A stretch of DNA of 64,000 nt from Tahibacter soli. GTDB lineage: Bacteria; Pseudomonadota; Gammaproteobacteria; Xanthomonadales; Rhodanobacteraceae. Both the position numbers and the translations under genes were made by a program. The stretch lies in assembly GCF_025717065.2 (NCBI RefSeq), contig NZ_JAOVZO020000018.1, positions 868,001 through 932,000 on the forward strand, read 5' to 3'. The first letter of the stretch is position 1, and the number at the start of each line of letters is the position of its first letter. The notes under the pieces are model-generated. The model had not been told where the DNA came from. It was given only the letters and a program-made list of their open reading frames with translations, and did no database searches. Shown one piece after another: positions 48,399-58,184 of this stretch.

Positions 48399-49784
48399 AT
48401 GAACTTCGCATTACCAAGGGCATGGACCACCGCGGCGCTCGCATTCGCCGCAGCCGCGGGGCTTGCCGACGGCGCCCGCGCGCAACCGGCCTGGAGCGCG
48501 CCGATCGAAGCGGGACCCGACATCGTCACAGAGTTCTCGAGGTACCGGCAGAATGCCGCCGTGACGGACGATGGCGGGCTGGCCGCGTTGGCGTTGCTCG
48601 GCCACGTTCCGTCCGGCTACGACCCGGAGCGAGGCGTCGCCGTCGTCAAGCGCGATGCCGTCACCGGCGCCGAACGCTGGCGTCGCGTATTCCCGCCCAG
48701 CTCGACGAGCATCGGCAACGCTTTCGCCATCGCGGCGCTGCCGGGCGGCGACGTCGCGGTCACGGGCCAGGCGGACTACCTCACGCGCCTTGACGGCGCT
48801 ACCGGCAACACCGTCTGGAGCAAGCCGATGCCGCTGGCGCGCTACTACGCCCGGGCGATGAGCGTCGACAGCGGCGGCAATCTCGTGACCGGCGCGAACC
48901 AGGTCTCGGACGCGTCGTCGGTGACGACTTACGTCGCCAAACGTGCCGGCGCGGACGGTTCGCTCTTATGGGAAACCCAGTTGACGCCGGGTGGACAGTT
49001 CTCGGTCAACCTTTTTGTTTTCGCCGCTTCGGACGACGACGTCCTCGTCGTGAGCGGCCACGCGCCGCTGCTTCCGGCGCCGGTCACGCCGCACTACTAC
49101 GCCGCCCGCCTGGACAGCGCGACCGGCGCGGTGCTCTGGCGCACTGAACTCGACCAGGCGTTCTTCACCGGCGCCGATCCCGCGGACGTCGCGCTGACCG
49201 CCGACGGCGACCTCGTCTTCGGCGGAAATCGCGCCGGACTGCAGGCGTGGATCGGGCGTATCGACGGCGACACCGGCACGCCGCAGTGGCTCGTGAACCA
49301 CGCGGGGTTGCAGGCCGTGACCGATCTCGCCGTGACCTCGGACGGCGATGTCGTCGCCGCCGGCGGAGAAACCTACGCAAGCGCGACCACCGGCTGGGCC
49401 GTCGCGCGCTTCGCTGCTGCGGACGGCGCGGCGACGTGGTTCCGCCAGTTGCCGCTGAACCCCACGCGCGGCCGCGGCAAGGTGATCGGTATCGCTCCGG
49501 ACGGTACGGTCCTGCTGACGGGCTCGTGCGCCGTCAAGTCGCTCTGCATCGCCGGCGTGTCGCCGCTCGACGGCGCCGATCGCTGGTGGTACGAGCAGAA
49601 CTATCCGACGGCAGCCGACGACTTTTTCTACCTGCCCGAAGCGGTTTTCGACGCCGACGGCGCCCTCATCGTCAGTGTGGCGCTGCCGAGCGCGAACGTT
49701 ACCGGCGGTGTTTCGACGGTGACGCAGCAGCGCTTGATCGGACCGTGGGTCGACGCGGTATTCAAGGACGGCTTCGAAGAGTAA
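48399..49784 (+). CDS. Secreted PQQ-like beta-propeller protein with C-terminal GFE tag (copy 2)
   Basis: This 461-residue paralogue of the protein at 45876-47249 has a signal peptide ending GARAQ, the same blade motifs (VALTADGDLVFGGN, LAVTSDGDVVAAGG), the late Cys pair (TGSCAVKSLCIAG versus TGACDGNAFCVAR in copy 1) and a C-terminus WVDAVFKDGFEE. AAAGGAG precedes the ATG. The pair looks like an old duplication around the AEC transporter gene. Function is unknown. Confidence 0.75.
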   Translation: MNFALPRAWTTAALAFAAAAGLADGARAQPAWSAPIEAGPDIVTEFSRYRQNAAVTDDGGLAALALLGHVPSGYDPERGVAVVKRDAVTGAERWRRVFPPSSTSIGNAFAIAALPGGDVAVTGQADYLTRLDGATGNTVWSKPMPLARYYARAMSVDSGGNLVTGANQVSDASSVTTYVAKRAGADGSLLWETQLTPGGQFSVNLFVFAASDDDVLVVSGHAPLLPAPVTPHYYAARLDSATGAVLWRTELDQAFFTGADPADVALTADGDLVFGGNRAGLQAWIGRIDGDTGTPQWLVNHAGLQAVTDLAVTSDGDVVAAGGETYASATTGWAVARFAAADGAATWFRQLPLNPTRGRGKVIGIAPDGTVLLTGSCAVKSLCIAGVSPLDGADRWWYEQNYPTAADDFFYLPEAVFDADGALIVSVALPSANVTGGVSTVTQQRLIGPWVDAVFKDGFEE

Positions 49785-49811
49785 AAAGGCCGGGGCGTCG
49801 CCGCCCCGGCC
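49783..49811. terminator. Bidirectional terminator between the propeller gene and speE
   Basis: A perfect 10-bp stem (GGCCGGGGCG with CGCCCCGGCC, loop TCGC) is preceded by AAAAA on the plus strand, which gives a T-tract for the leftward speE transcript. It starts 3 bases after the propeller gene's stop and ends 27 bases from the speE stop. Confidence 0.82.
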
Positions 49812-49838
49812 GTCTCGTCGAAACCCGAACGGCGCGGC

Positions 49839-50690
49839 TTACTCGCCGAGCGCCTCGCGCACGAACTCCGGCAGCGCGAGCGCGGCCTTGTGCATGTCGA
49901 CGTTGTAGTAGCGCGTCGCGAACTGCTTGCTCGCCGCGCCGCGTTCGCGGAAACCCGCGAGGTCGGCGCCCTTGCGCACCATCGTGCAGCTCCACCAGCC
50001 GGTCGGATACACCGGCTGCGGGAAGCTCAGCGTCTTGGCCGCCTGGAAGCCGGCGTTCTTCATCGCGTTGCGCATCGACTTGATGAGATCGAGGTGCACC
50101 AGCGGCGATTCGGACTGCTGCACGAGAATGCCGCCATGGCGCAGCGCCTTGTAGCAGCTCGAATAGAACGCCGCGTTGAACAGGCCTTCGGCCGGGCCGA
50201 CCGGATCGGTCGAATCGACGATCACGAGATCGAGCGAGTCGGGCTCGCACTCGGCCATGTATTTGATGCCGTCGATGAACAACAGCTCGGCGCGCGGATC
50301 GTCGTTCGCTTCGCAAAGTTCCGGAAAATACTTTTCGGCGAGCCGCGTGACGCGCTCGTCGATTTCCACCTGTACCGCTTTCTCGACTTCGTCGTGGCGC
50401 AGCACTTCGCGCAGCGTGCCGCAGTCGCCGCCGCCGATGATCACGACGCGCTTGGCGCGCGCATGCGTGAACAGCGCAGGGTGCGACATCATCTCGTGAT
50501 AGAGAAAATTGTCGCGCGTCGACACCATCGTGCAGCCGTCGATGACCATGAGCTTGCCCCAGTCGGTCGTGTCGTAGATCTCGATCGTCTGGAACGGCGT
50601 TTTTTCGGAGTGCAGCAACTGCTTCACACGAAAACCGATCGACGAGCCGGAGTGCTCGTGCTGTTCGGTGAACCAGGCGTTATCGGACAT
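49839..50690 (-). CDS. speE: Spermidine synthase (polyamine aminopropyltransferase)
   Basis: SpeE adds an aminopropyl group from decarboxylated S-adenosylmethionine to putrescine. The 283-residue protein has the nucleotide-binding GGGDCGTLREVLRH, the catalytic region LVIVDSTDPVGPAEGLF and the C-terminal VYPTGWWSC, all family features. It diverges from speA across about 240 bases, so arginine decarboxylation and spermidine synthesis are physically linked. speD and the agmatine-to-putrescine enzymes are not in the window. Confidence 0.95.
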   Translation of the reverse strand: MSDNAWFTEQHEHSGSSIGFRVKQLLHSEKTPFQTIEIYDTTDWGKLMVIDGCTMVSTRDNFLYHEMMSHPALFTHARAKRVVIIGGGDCGTLREVLRHDEVEKAVQVEIDERVTRLAEKYFPELCEANDDPRAELLFIDGIKYMAECEPDSLDLVIVDSTDPVGPAEGLFNAAFYSSCYKALRHGGILVQQSESPLVHLDLIKSMRNAMKNAGFQAAKTLSFPQPVYPTGWWSCTMVRKGADLAGFRERGAASKQFATRYYNVDMHKAALALPEFVREALGE

Positions 50691-50928
50691 GACGGGGTTT
50701 TCCGTGTGCGTTCGTGGGTTCAGGGGCGCGCGATTGTACCGATTCCCCGCGACGTTTGAATGCGGCGCGCCCCACGGGCAGTCAGCACGCTGTCATCTAC
50801 AGCGCGCCGCCGCGCCGCTACAATACGCGGCCCTGCGGCCCCGCGGCGTGCGAGGCTTCCGGTCGCAGGGTCAATACCGTCAAGGCTCGCCGCTGCGACG
50901 CTCTGATCGTGTTGTCCGGAGAGAAACA

Positions 50929-52818
50929 ATGACGACGCTTTGGAACGTTGAACGTGCGCGCGAGCGCTACGCCGTCCCGCACTGGGGCGAGGGTTACTTC
51001 GACATCGACGCCGCCGGCCGCGTGCTCGCGCAGCCGACGGGCGCCGGCGGGCCGCGCCTGGCGCTCGACGACATCGTCGCGCAGGCCGCGGCGCAAGGTT
51101 CGCGCCTGCCGCTGCTCGTGCGGTTTTCCGACATCCTTCACCATCGCCGCGCCCGCCTGCAGGCCGCGTTCGCGAAAGTCATGGCCGACTGGGACTACGC
51201 CGGCGGCTACACCGCGGTGTTTCCGATCAAGACGAACCAGCAGCGCGGCGTGGCCGGCGAACTGGCCGCCGGCGGCGACGCCGGCTTCGGCCTGGAAGCC
51301 GGTTCCAAGCCCGAACTCATGGCCGTGCTCGCGCTCGCCAAGCCGGGCAGCACCGTCATCTGCAACGGCTACAAGGACCGCGAATACATCCGCCTCGCGC
51401 TGATCGGGCGCAAGCTCGGCCTCGACGTGTTCATCGTCATCGAAAAGCCGTCCGAGCTCACGCACGTCATCGAAGAATCCCGAGCGCTCGGCGTCGAGCC
51501 GCTGCTCGGCGTGCGCATGCGCCTGGCCACGCTCGGCGCGGGCAAGTGGCAGAACACCGGCGGCGACAAGGCCAAGTTCGGCCTCACGCCGCGCCAGGTG
51601 CTCGATCTCGTCGACGAACTGCGCGCATCGAAACTCGATCATTGCCTGAAGCTCTTGCACTTCCACATGGGCTCGCAGCTGTCGAACGTGCGCGACATCG
51701 CCGGCGGCATGCGCGAGGCGGTGCGCTACTTCGTGGAATTGTCCAAGAAGGGACTGCCGATCGGCTGGATGGACGTCGGCGGCGGTCTGGGCGTCGACTA
51801 CGAAGGTTCGCGCTCGCGTTCGTTCTGCTCGATCAACTACGGCCTGGAACAATACGCCGGCACGATCGTGCAGCCGCTCGCCGAAGCCTGCGCCGAGCAC
51901 GGCCTCGCGCCGCCGCGCGTGATCACCGAAGCCGGCCGCGCGATGACCGCGCACCACGCGGTGCTCGTCGTCAACGTCAGCGAAGTGGAACAGGCGCCCG
52001 AAGGCGCGATCTCGCCGGCCGAACCGAACGAGCCGGCGGTGCTGCGCCATCTGCGCGAAATCCACGACGAGCTCGCGCAGCGCCCCGCGGTGGAGCTGTA
52101 CCAAGAGGCGCTGCACCACCTCGCCGAAGGCCAGACGCTGTATGCGCTCGGGCAGCTCTCGCTCGACGACCGCGCGCGCCTGGACGACCTGTTCTACGCG
52201 ATCGTGCATCGCGTGCGCACGCTGCTCAAGCCGGACGAACGCGCGCATCGCCAGTCGATCGACGAGCTCGACCTGCGCCTCGTCGACAAATACTTCGTCA
52301 ACTTCTCGGTGTTCGAATCGATCCCCGACGTCTGGGCGATCGACCAGGTGTTTCCGATCGTGCCGCTGACGCGCCTGGACGAAAAACCTTCGCGCCGCGG
52401 CGTGATCGCCGACCTCACCTGCGACTCGGACGGCCGCATCGACAGCTACGTCGAACAGGACGGCCTCGACGTGAGCCTGCCGCTGCACGCGCTCAAGCCC
52501 GGCGAGCCGTATCGCCTCGGCATCTTCCTCGTCGGCGCGTACCAGGAAACGCTCGGCGACATCCACAACCTGTTCGGCGATACCGACGCGGTCAGCGTGC
52601 ACGTCGGCGACGACGGCAGCGCGCAGCTGTCGCGCTTCAAGCGCGGCGACAGCTGCGACGTGATGCTCGACTACGTCGGCTACGATCTGGCGGCGCTGCG
52701 CGCGGCGTACCGCGACAAGATCGCCGCCGCGTCCATCGGCGCCGACGAAGCCGCGCGGCTCGAAGCGATACTCGAAGCGGGCCTGACGGGCTACACCTAC
52801 CTCGCCGAAACGCCGTAG
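50929..52818 (+). CDS. speA: Biosynthetic arginine decarboxylase
   Basis: SpeA is a PLP enzyme of the alanine-racemase-fold type that converts arginine to agmatine, the first step of the arginine route to polyamines. The 629-residue protein begins MTTLWNVERARERYAVPHWG, carries the PLP Lys in VFPIKTNQQ, and shows LHFHMGSQLSNVRDIAGG, DVGGGLGVDY and the Cys-less C-terminal barrel. GGAGAG lies just upstream of the ATG. It is ended by an intrinsic terminator. Confidence 0.95.
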   Translation: MTTLWNVERARERYAVPHWGEGYFDIDAAGRVLAQPTGAGGPRLALDDIVAQAAAQGSRLPLLVRFSDILHHRRARLQAAFAKVMADWDYAGGYTAVFPIKTNQQRGVAGELAAGGDAGFGLEAGSKPELMAVLALAKPGSTVICNGYKDREYIRLALIGRKLGLDVFIVIEKPSELTHVIEESRALGVEPLLGVRMRLATLGAGKWQNTGGDKAKFGLTPRQVLDLVDELRASKLDHCLKLLHFHMGSQLSNVRDIAGGMREAVRYFVELSKKGLPIGWMDVGGGLGVDYEGSRSRSFCSINYGLEQYAGTIVQPLAEACAEHGLAPPRVITEAGRAMTAHHAVLVVNVSEVEQAPEGAISPAEPNEPAVLRHLREIHDELAQRPAVELYQEALHHLAEGQTLYALGQLSLDDRARLDDLFYAIVHRVRTLLKPDERAHRQSIDELDLRLVDKYFVNFSVFESIPDVWAIDQVFPIVPLTRLDEKPSRRGVIADLTCDSDGRIDSYVEQDGLDVSLPLHALKPGEPYRLGIFLVGAYQETLGDIHNLFGDTDAVSVHVGDDGSAQLSRFKRGDSCDVMLDYVGYDLAALRAAYRDKIAAASIGADEAARLEAILEAGLTGYTYLAETP

Positions 52819-52829
52819 CGAAAAACGCG

Positions 52830-52859
52830 AACCTCGCGGTGACATCGCCGCGGGGTTTT
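52830..52859 (+). terminator. Intrinsic terminator after speA
   Basis: A 10-bp stem (AACCTCGCGG with CCGCGGGGTT, one T-G pair) with an 8-base loop ends in TTTT. It begins 12 bases after the speA stop. Confidence 0.75.
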
Positions 52860-52898
52860 GCGCGAACATGACGAGTCGATGAGCGGCGGAGAAGCGCG

Positions 52899-53906
52899 AT
52901 GAGAGTTCTGGTCACCGGCGGCGGCGGGTTTCTCGGCAAGGCGATCTGCAAGCAGCTCGTCGCGCGCGGGCACGCCGTGCGCGCGCTCAACCGCAACGCC
53001 TATCCGGAACTCGACGCGCTCGGCGTCGAGCAGCGCGTCGCCGACCTGCGCAATCTCGATCTCGTCGTCGACGCCGCGCGCGACTGCGACGCGATCGTGC
53101 ACACCGCGGCGAAGGCCGGCGCGTGGGGTCCGCTCGTCGAGTACTACGAAGCGAACGTGCGCGGCACCGACAACGTGCTGGCCGCGTGCGACATCCACCG
53201 CATCGACAGGCTCGTCTACACGTCGAGTCCGAGCGTCGTGCACGACGGTCGCGACCTCGACGGCGTCAACGAATCGGCGCCCTACGCGTCGCACTACCTC
53301 GCCGCGTACCCGCAGACGAAGGCGCTGGCCGAGCAGCGCGTGCTCAAGGCCAATTCGCCGACGCTCGCGACGGTGTCGCTGCGCCCGCACCTGATCTGGG
53401 GGCCGGGCGACCATCACCTGCTGCCGCGCATTCTCGATCGCGCCAACAAGGGGCGTCTGCGCTTCATCGGCGAGCCGAAAAAGATCGACACGGTCTACGT
53501 CGACAACGCGGCCGAGGCGCATCTGCTCGCGCTCGACAAGCTCGCGCCGGGTTCGCCGATCGCGGGCAAGGCGTACTTCATCACGCAGGGCGAACCGGTG
53601 ACGCTCGACGCGATGACCAATTCGCTGCTCAAGGCGGCCGGACTGCCGCCGGAGTCGCGGCGCATCTCGGTCGATTTCGCGAAGTTCCTCGGCGCGAACA
53701 TGGAGCGCTTGTGGAAATTGTTCCGCATCCGCTCCGAGCCGCCGCTGACGCGCTTCATCGTCGAGCAGCTGTCGACCGCGCACTGGTTCAACATCGCGGC
53801 GGCGCGGCGCGACCTCGGCTACGCGCCGCGCGTGTCGACGAGCGAAGGGCTCGCGCGCGTGAGCGAAGCGCTGGCGCGCGAGCGGATGCAGCGAAGAAAG
53901 GGCTGA
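52899..53906 (+). CDS. NAD(P)-dependent oxidoreductase, OleD-like (2-alkyl-3-oxoalkanoate reductase)
   Basis: This 335-residue short-chain/extended-SDR protein has VTGGGGFLG at residues 5-13 and the catalytic Tyr and Lys in YPQTKALAE. Segments AKAGAWGPL, ANVRGTDNV, SLRPHLIWGPGD and PLTRFIVEQLSTAHWF closely match OleD of Stenotrophomonas/Xanthomonas. OleD reduces the beta-keto acid made by OleA in long-chain olefin synthesis. oleA, oleB and oleC are not in the window, so a related 3-beta-hydroxysteroid-type role remains possible. It is followed by a REPIN-like repeat. Confidence 0.75.
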   Translation: MRVLVTGGGGFLGKAICKQLVARGHAVRALNRNAYPELDALGVEQRVADLRNLDLVVDAARDCDAIVHTAAKAGAWGPLVEYYEANVRGTDNVLAACDIHRIDRLVYTSSPSVVHDGRDLDGVNESAPYASHYLAAYPQTKALAEQRVLKANSPTLATVSLRPHLIWGPGDHHLLPRILDRANKGRLRFIGEPKKIDTVYVDNAAEAHLLALDKLAPGSPIAGKAYFITQGEPVTLDAMTNSLLKAAGLPPESRRISVDFAKFLGANMERLWKLFRIRSEPPLTRFIVEQLSTAHWFNIAAARRDLGYAPRVSTSEGLARVSEALARERMQRRKG

Positions 53907-53915
53907 CGCCACTTC

Positions 53916-54001
53916 GCTCGTCATCGCAGCGAAAGCTGGGATCCAGCCGTTGACTTCGACGTTTGAAAAGCGGGATCCCAGCTTTCGCTGGGGATGACAG
54001 C
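53916..54001. repeat. REPIN-like inverted repeat pair, degenerate copy
   Basis: The arms GCTCGTCAT-C-GCAGCGAAAGCTGG (53916-53939) and CCAGCTTTCGCTGGGGATGACAGC (53978-54001) are imperfect inverted copies around a 38-base centre. They belong to the same family as the perfect pair at 39892-39980. The element sits between two convergent genes, where such repeats are usually tolerated. Confidence 0.75.
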
Positions 54002-54017
54002 TTTTTTGAAGCGCTCG

Positions 54018-54650
54018 CTAAAGCCCCTGCCACCCGGCAAAGCCGGTCCACACCGCCGCCAGCACCAGTACCGCGCCGACGCTCCGGTGCAGCGCGAGCC
54101 CCGCGCCGGGCCGCGCCGCCATCCAGCCGCGCACCCCGGCCGCGCCGATCGCCAGTGAGCCGTACACGCCCGCCTGCGTCGCCCAGATGATCGCCCCGAG
54201 CACGAGGCACTGCAGCCACACCGGTCCGTACTCCGGCGAGATGAACTGCGGGAAGATCGCGAGCATGAAAAGGTAGGCCTTCGGGTTCAGCAGCGTCGTC
54301 AGCGTCGCGCGGCGGAACGTCGCGCCGGCCGACAGTTTCGCGTCCACAGCCTCGATGCCGCCGCCGCGGCTGTGCAACAGCGATGCGCCGATCCAGGCCA
54401 TGTACAACGCGCCGGCCACCAGCACCGCGTTGAACGCGCCGGGCACGAGCTTGATCAGAAGGCCTACGCCGAGCGCCGCCGCCGCGACGTGGCACACGCC
54501 GCCGGCGACGATGCCGGCGACCGCGATGAGTCCGTGCCGCCGCCCGCCGACGAGCGCGCTGCCGAGCACGAACGCCATGTCGAGGCCGGGCAGCAGCACC
54601 ACGGCGAACACGACGAGAAAGAACAGCCATAGATGCATCGCGTGGTCCAT
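54018..54650 (-). CDS. LysE/RhtB-family amino acid exporter
   Basis: This 210-residue protein has six membrane segments. The family landmarks are the N-terminal LLPGLDMAFVLGSALVGGRRHGL (pattern P-G-x-x-x-x-x-x-x-x-x-G-x-x-x-G) and the central TLLNPKAYLFMLAIFPQF. It probably exports an amino acid or derivative. It lies 4 bases after a 58-residue membrane protein gene, and the pair diverges from a WYL-type regulator, which may control it. Confidence 0.9.
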   Translation of the reverse strand: MDHAMHLWLFFLVVFAVVLLPGLDMAFVLGSALVGGRRHGLIAVAGIVAGGVCHVAAAALGVGLLIKLVPGAFNAVLVAGALYMAWIGASLLHSRGGGIEAVDAKLSAGATFRRATLTTLLNPKAYLFMLAIFPQFISPEYGPVWLQCLVLGAIIWATQAGVYGSLAIGAAGVRGWMAARPGAGLALHRSVGAVLVLAAVWTGFAGWQGL

Positions 54651-54654
54651 GGCA

Positions 54655-54831
54655 TCACTCCGCGGCGATCGCAGGGGCGGCGACGGCCGCGAACGCGACG
54701 GCGCGCGGCGACGCGGTCCTGTGCGCCTCCTGCTTCGTCGCGGGCTTCGGCGGCGGCGCGTTGCCGGCCAGCGCGCCGGCCATGGCCAGAAAGCCCATCA
54801 GGCTCATCGGCAGCGAGATCAGAAGGTTCAT
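54655..54831 (-). CDS. Small membrane protein (58 residues) ahead of the exporter gene
   Basis: The product has a hydrophobic start (LLISLPMSLMGFLAMAGALAG), then a short Pro/Lys/Thr segment and an Ala-rich end (AVAFAAVAAPAIAAE). GGAG lies 8 bases before the ATG, and the stop is 4 bases before the LysE-type gene, so the two should be co-translated. It is too short for automatic gene callers to rank highly. The unbroken frame, ribosome binding site and position support it. No family was recognised. Confidence 0.5.
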   Translation of the reverse strand: MNLLISLPMSLMGFLAMAGALAGNAPPPKPATKQEAHRTASPRAVAFAAVAAPAIAAE

Positions 54832-54919
54832 CGCACAGCTCCGTTGCGTCGGTCGATCGGCGCAGCCTACGATGCAATCAGGACCGATTCCGCCCTGTTT
54901 CGTGCCTACCCTGGAACGC

Positions 54920-55876
54920 ATGAACCATCCCGCCTCCCGCGTCCTCGCCGTGCTCGAACTCTTGCAGGCGCACAGCCGCCTGTCGGGTTCGGAGCTCGCG
55001 CGCCGGATCAACGTCGACGTCCGCACCCTGCGCCGCTACATCAAAGTGCTCGAGGACATCGGCATACCGATCACCGCCGAGCGAGGCCGCTACGGCGCGT
55101 ACTCGCTCGTCGCCGGTTTCAAGCTGCCGCCGATGATGTTCAGCGACGACGAGGCGCTGGCGATCTCGATCGGCCTCATGGCCGCGCGCGGGCTCGGCCT
55201 CGCCGACGCCGCGCCGGCCGTCGCCAGCGCCCAGGCGAAAATCGAACGCGTGATGCCGCCGACGCTCAAGAAGCGCGTGCGCGCCGTCGACGAAACCGTG
55301 ACGCTCGACCTCCGGGGCGCGCGCAGCGCGGGCAACAATGCCGCGTTGTTGCAATTGAGCAGCGCGGCGCAGTCGCGCCGGCGCGTGCATTTCGACTATC
55401 GCGCGGCCGACGGCGCCGACAGCGCGCGCGAGTTCGACGCCTACGGCCTCACTTTCCGCACCGGTCACTGGTACGTCGTCGGCCACTGCCACTTGCGCGG
55501 CGGCCTGCGCTCGTTTCGGCTCGACCGCATCGGCGAGGTGCGCCCGCTCGACAAGAGCTTCGGCCGGCCCGAGGGCTTCGACGCAGCGGCGCACCTGTCG
55601 TTCAGCATCGCGACGCTGCCGCGTGCGACCGCCGTCGAGGTGCGGCTCAAGACCGATCTCGCGGGAGCGCAGTACGAATTCATCGGTGACATCGGCGTGT
55701 TCGACGCGACCGACGCGGGCGTCGTGCTGCGCACGCGCACCGACGATCTCGACTGGTTCGCGCGCCAGCTCGCGCGCCTGTCGTGCGAGTTCGAGATCGT
55801 CTCGCCGCCGGAACTCGCCGACGCGCTGGCGCGGCGCGCGCAGTCGCTGGCGCGGGTCGCCCGCGGCGCGGGTTAA
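54920..55876 (+). CDS. YafY-type transcriptional regulator (HTH and WYL domains)
   Basis: This 318-residue protein has an N-terminal HTH ([25 protein letters not shown] region, about residues 8-45), then a WYL domain (about 140-210; [36 protein letters not shown]) and a C-terminal WCX extension. WYL domains bind nucleic acid or nucleotides in several bacterial regulators. It diverges from the small protein-LysE pair across 88 bases, the usual place for a local regulator. Confidence 0.9.
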   Translation: MNHPASRVLAVLELLQAHSRLSGSELARRINVDVRTLRRYIKVLEDIGIPITAERGRYGAYSLVAGFKLPPMMFSDDEALAISIGLMAARGLGLADAAPAVASAQAKIERVMPPTLKKRVRAVDETVTLDLRGARSAGNNAALLQLSSAAQSRRRVHFDYRAADGADSAREFDAYGLTFRTGHWYVVGHCHLRGGLRSFRLDRIGEVRPLDKSFGRPEGFDAAAHLSFSIATLPRATAVEVRLKTDLAGAQYEFIGDIGVFDATDAGVVLRTRTDDLDWFARQLARLSCEFEIVSPPELADALARRAQSLARVARGAG

Positions 55877-55887
55877 ACTCGCGGGCG

Positions 55888-56526
55888 ATGAATACGCCCC
55901 GCACGCCGAACCCGATCCTCGCCGCCCTGGGCGGCCTACTCGAAAGCGCGCTGAACCGCGCGATCGCCCTCGATGCGGATACCGCCGCACGCATCCGCGC
56001 GCTCGACGGCCGCGCGCTGACGGTCGACTTCTCGAACACGCCGTTCGCGCTGCGCCTCGCCGTCGACGGCGAACGCCTGCGCGTCGGGCCCGCGTTCGAA
56101 GGCGCCAGCGCGCTGCGCGTCGCGGCGACGCCGGGCGCGCTGCTCGCGATGGCGCTGCGCCGCGGCGACGACGGCGCGGCGCCCGGCAAGGTCGAGATCG
56201 CCGGCGACGCCGATCTCGCGCGGCGCCTGGAAAAAATCGCGAGCGGCTTCGCGCCCGACTTCGAAGAAGCGTTCGCGCGCGCTTTCGGCGACACGCTCGG
56301 CGTGCCGCTCGCGCAAGGCTTCGCCAGGGCGCTCGCGTTCGCGCGCGAACGCGGCGAAGCGCTGGTGCAGGACACCGCCGACTACCTGCGCGACGAAAGC
56401 CGCGACGCGGTCGCGCCGGGCGAAATGGAAGCCTTCCTCGACGACGTCGACGCGCTGCGCGAGCGCGGCGAACGGCTCGAAGCGCGCGTCGCGCGCCTCG
56501 CCGCGCTCGCGGAACGCCGCGCATGA
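55888..56526 (+). CDS. ubiJ: Ubiquinone biosynthesis accessory factor UbiJ (SCP2 domain)
   Basis: UbiJ binds hydrophobic ubiquinone intermediates in a soluble complex with UbiK and other Ubi enzymes. The 212-residue protein has an SCP2-type lipid-binding domain (about residues 15-110) and a helical tail with [19 protein letters not shown] and the coiled-coil [16 protein letters not shown], as in the family. It overlaps ubiB by 4 bases (ATGA). ubiE, the usual first gene, is not here. Confidence 0.9.
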   Translation: MNTPRTPNPILAALGGLLESALNRAIALDADTAARIRALDGRALTVDFSNTPFALRLAVDGERLRVGPAFEGASALRVAATPGALLAMALRRGDDGAAPGKVEIAGDADLARRLEKIASGFAPDFEEAFARAFGDTLGVPLAQGFARALAFARERGEALVQDTADYLRDESRDAVAPGEMEAFLDDVDALRERGERLEARVARLAALAERRA

Positions 56527-58184
56527 CGCCGTTGACGAGCGTGCCGAGGCTCGTCGGCATCGCACGCGTGCTGCTGCGCTACCGGCTCGACGAGATGGTC
56601 GAGGCGACGCATTTGTTTCGACCGTTGCGCTGGATCCGGCCGCTGTTCGGCCGCCCGCCGGCCGACCTTGCCGCGCTGTCGCGCGGCGCACGGCTGCGCC
56701 TCGCGCTCGCCGAACTCGGACCGATCTTCGTCAAGTTCGGGCAGATCCTGTCGACGCGCCGCGACCTGTTGCCCGCCGACATCGCCGACGAACTCGTGCT
56801 GCTGCAGGACCAGGTGCCGCCGTACCCGGGCGCGATCGCGCGCGCCGCGGTCGAGTCGTCGCTCGGCGCGCCGGTCGCGACGCTGTACGCGCGCTTCGAC
56901 GAGGCGCCGCTCGCGTCGGCGTCGATCGCGCAGGTGCACGCGGCGCAGCTGCACGACGGGCGCGAGGTCGTCGTCAAGGTGCTGCGGCCCGGCGTCGGCG
57001 ACCGCATCGCGCGCGACGTCTCGCTGCTCGAAGACCTCGCGGGCCTGGTCGAACGCTTTCATCCGAACGCCAGCAAGATCCGTCCGCGCGACGTCGTCGC
57101 CGAAATCGAAACGACGCTCGTCAACGAACTCGACCTGCAGCGCGAAGGCGCGAACGCGAGCCTCCTGCGCCGCAATTTCAAGAATTCGCCCGACCTGTAC
57201 GTGCCCGAAGTGCACTGGTCGCACACGCGCGAGACCGTGCTGACGATGGAACGCGTGCGCGGCATTCCGGTCGACGACATCGCCGCGCTCGACGCGGCCG
57301 GCATCGACCGCGTGCGGCTCGCCGAAAAAGGCGTGCAGATTTTCTACACGCAGGTATTTCGCGACAATTTCTTCCATGCCGACGCGCACGCCGGCAACAT
57401 CTGGGTCGATCCGGCGAACCCGCGCGAACCGCGCTTCATCGCGCTCGACTTCGGCATCATGGGTTCGCTGCCGGAAGCCGACCAGTACTGGCTCGCCGAA
57501 AATTTCATCGCGCTGTTCAACCAGGACTACGCGCAGATCGCGCGCCTGCACGTCGCGGCCGGCTGGATGCCGTCGACCACGCGCATCGAAGAACTCGAAG
57601 CGGCGACGCGCGCCGTGTGCGAGCCGTACTTCACGCGGCCCTTGTCCGAAATTTCGCTCGCCGAAGTGCTGGTCAAGCTGTTCCAGACCGCGCGCCGCTA
57701 CGAGCTGACGCTGCAGCCGCAATTGATACTGCTGCAGAAAACGCTGCTCAACATCGAAGGCATCGGCCGCCAGCTGCATCCGCGGATCGACATCTGGGCC
57801 GTGGCCAAACCCGTGCTCGAACGCGTCTGGCGCGAACGCCGCGGGCCGAAGGCGATCCTCAAGTCGCTGCGCCGGCGCATCCCCGAGTGGCTCGCCGCGG
57901 CGCCGGACATGCCGCAGCTCCTGCACGACTATCTGCAGAAGGCGTCGAGCGGCGGCATCCAGATGCGCGTGCATTCGGAAGACCTGCGCAACCTGCACGC
58001 GGACGCCAGCGCGAGCCGCGCGCAGATCGTGCCGCTGGCGCTCGGCGCCACGCTGATTCTTTCGGCCGTGCTGCTCTACGCGCTCGACGCGACGGTCGCG
58101 CGCTTCGCCGGCGTGCCGTTCACCGCGTGGCTCGCGGCGATTGCCGGCACCGCCTGTTTCTGGCTCGCCAATCGCCGTTCATGA
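56523..58184 (+). CDS. ubiB: Ubiquinone biosynthesis regulatory protein kinase-like UbiB
   Basis: UbiB is an atypical kinase-like ATPase (ABC1/ADCK family) needed for ubiquinone synthesis. The 553-residue protein shows the KxGQ motif in [16 protein letters not shown], the Ala-rich nucleotide loop [33 protein letters not shown] and two C-terminal membrane helices. Length is typical. It overlaps ubiJ at the start and its end overlaps by 6 bases the convergent Ser/Thr kinase gene. Confidence 0.95.
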   Translation: MTPLTSVPRLVGIARVLLRYRLDEMVEATHLFRPLRWIRPLFGRPPADLAALSRGARLRLALAELGPIFVKFGQILSTRRDLLPADIADELVLLQDQVPPYPGAIARAAVESSLGAPVATLYARFDEAPLASASIAQVHAAQLHDGREVVVKVLRPGVGDRIARDVSLLEDLAGLVERFHPNASKIRPRDVVAEIETTLVNELDLQREGANASLLRRNFKNSPDLYVPEVHWSHTRETVLTMERVRGIPVDDIAALDAAGIDRVRLAEKGVQIFYTQVFRDNFFHADAHAGNIWVDPANPREPRFIALDFGIMGSLPEADQYWLAENFIALFNQDYAQIARLHVAAGWMPSTTRIEELEAATRAVCEPYFTRPLSEISLAEVLVKLFQTARRYELTLQPQLILLQKTLLNIEGIGRQLHPRIDIWAVAKPVLERVWRERRGPKAILKSLRRRIPEWLAAAPDMPQLLHDYLQKASSGGIQMRVHSEDLRNLHADASASRAQIVPLALGATLILSAVLLYALDATVARFAGVPFTAWLAAIAGTACFWLANRRS

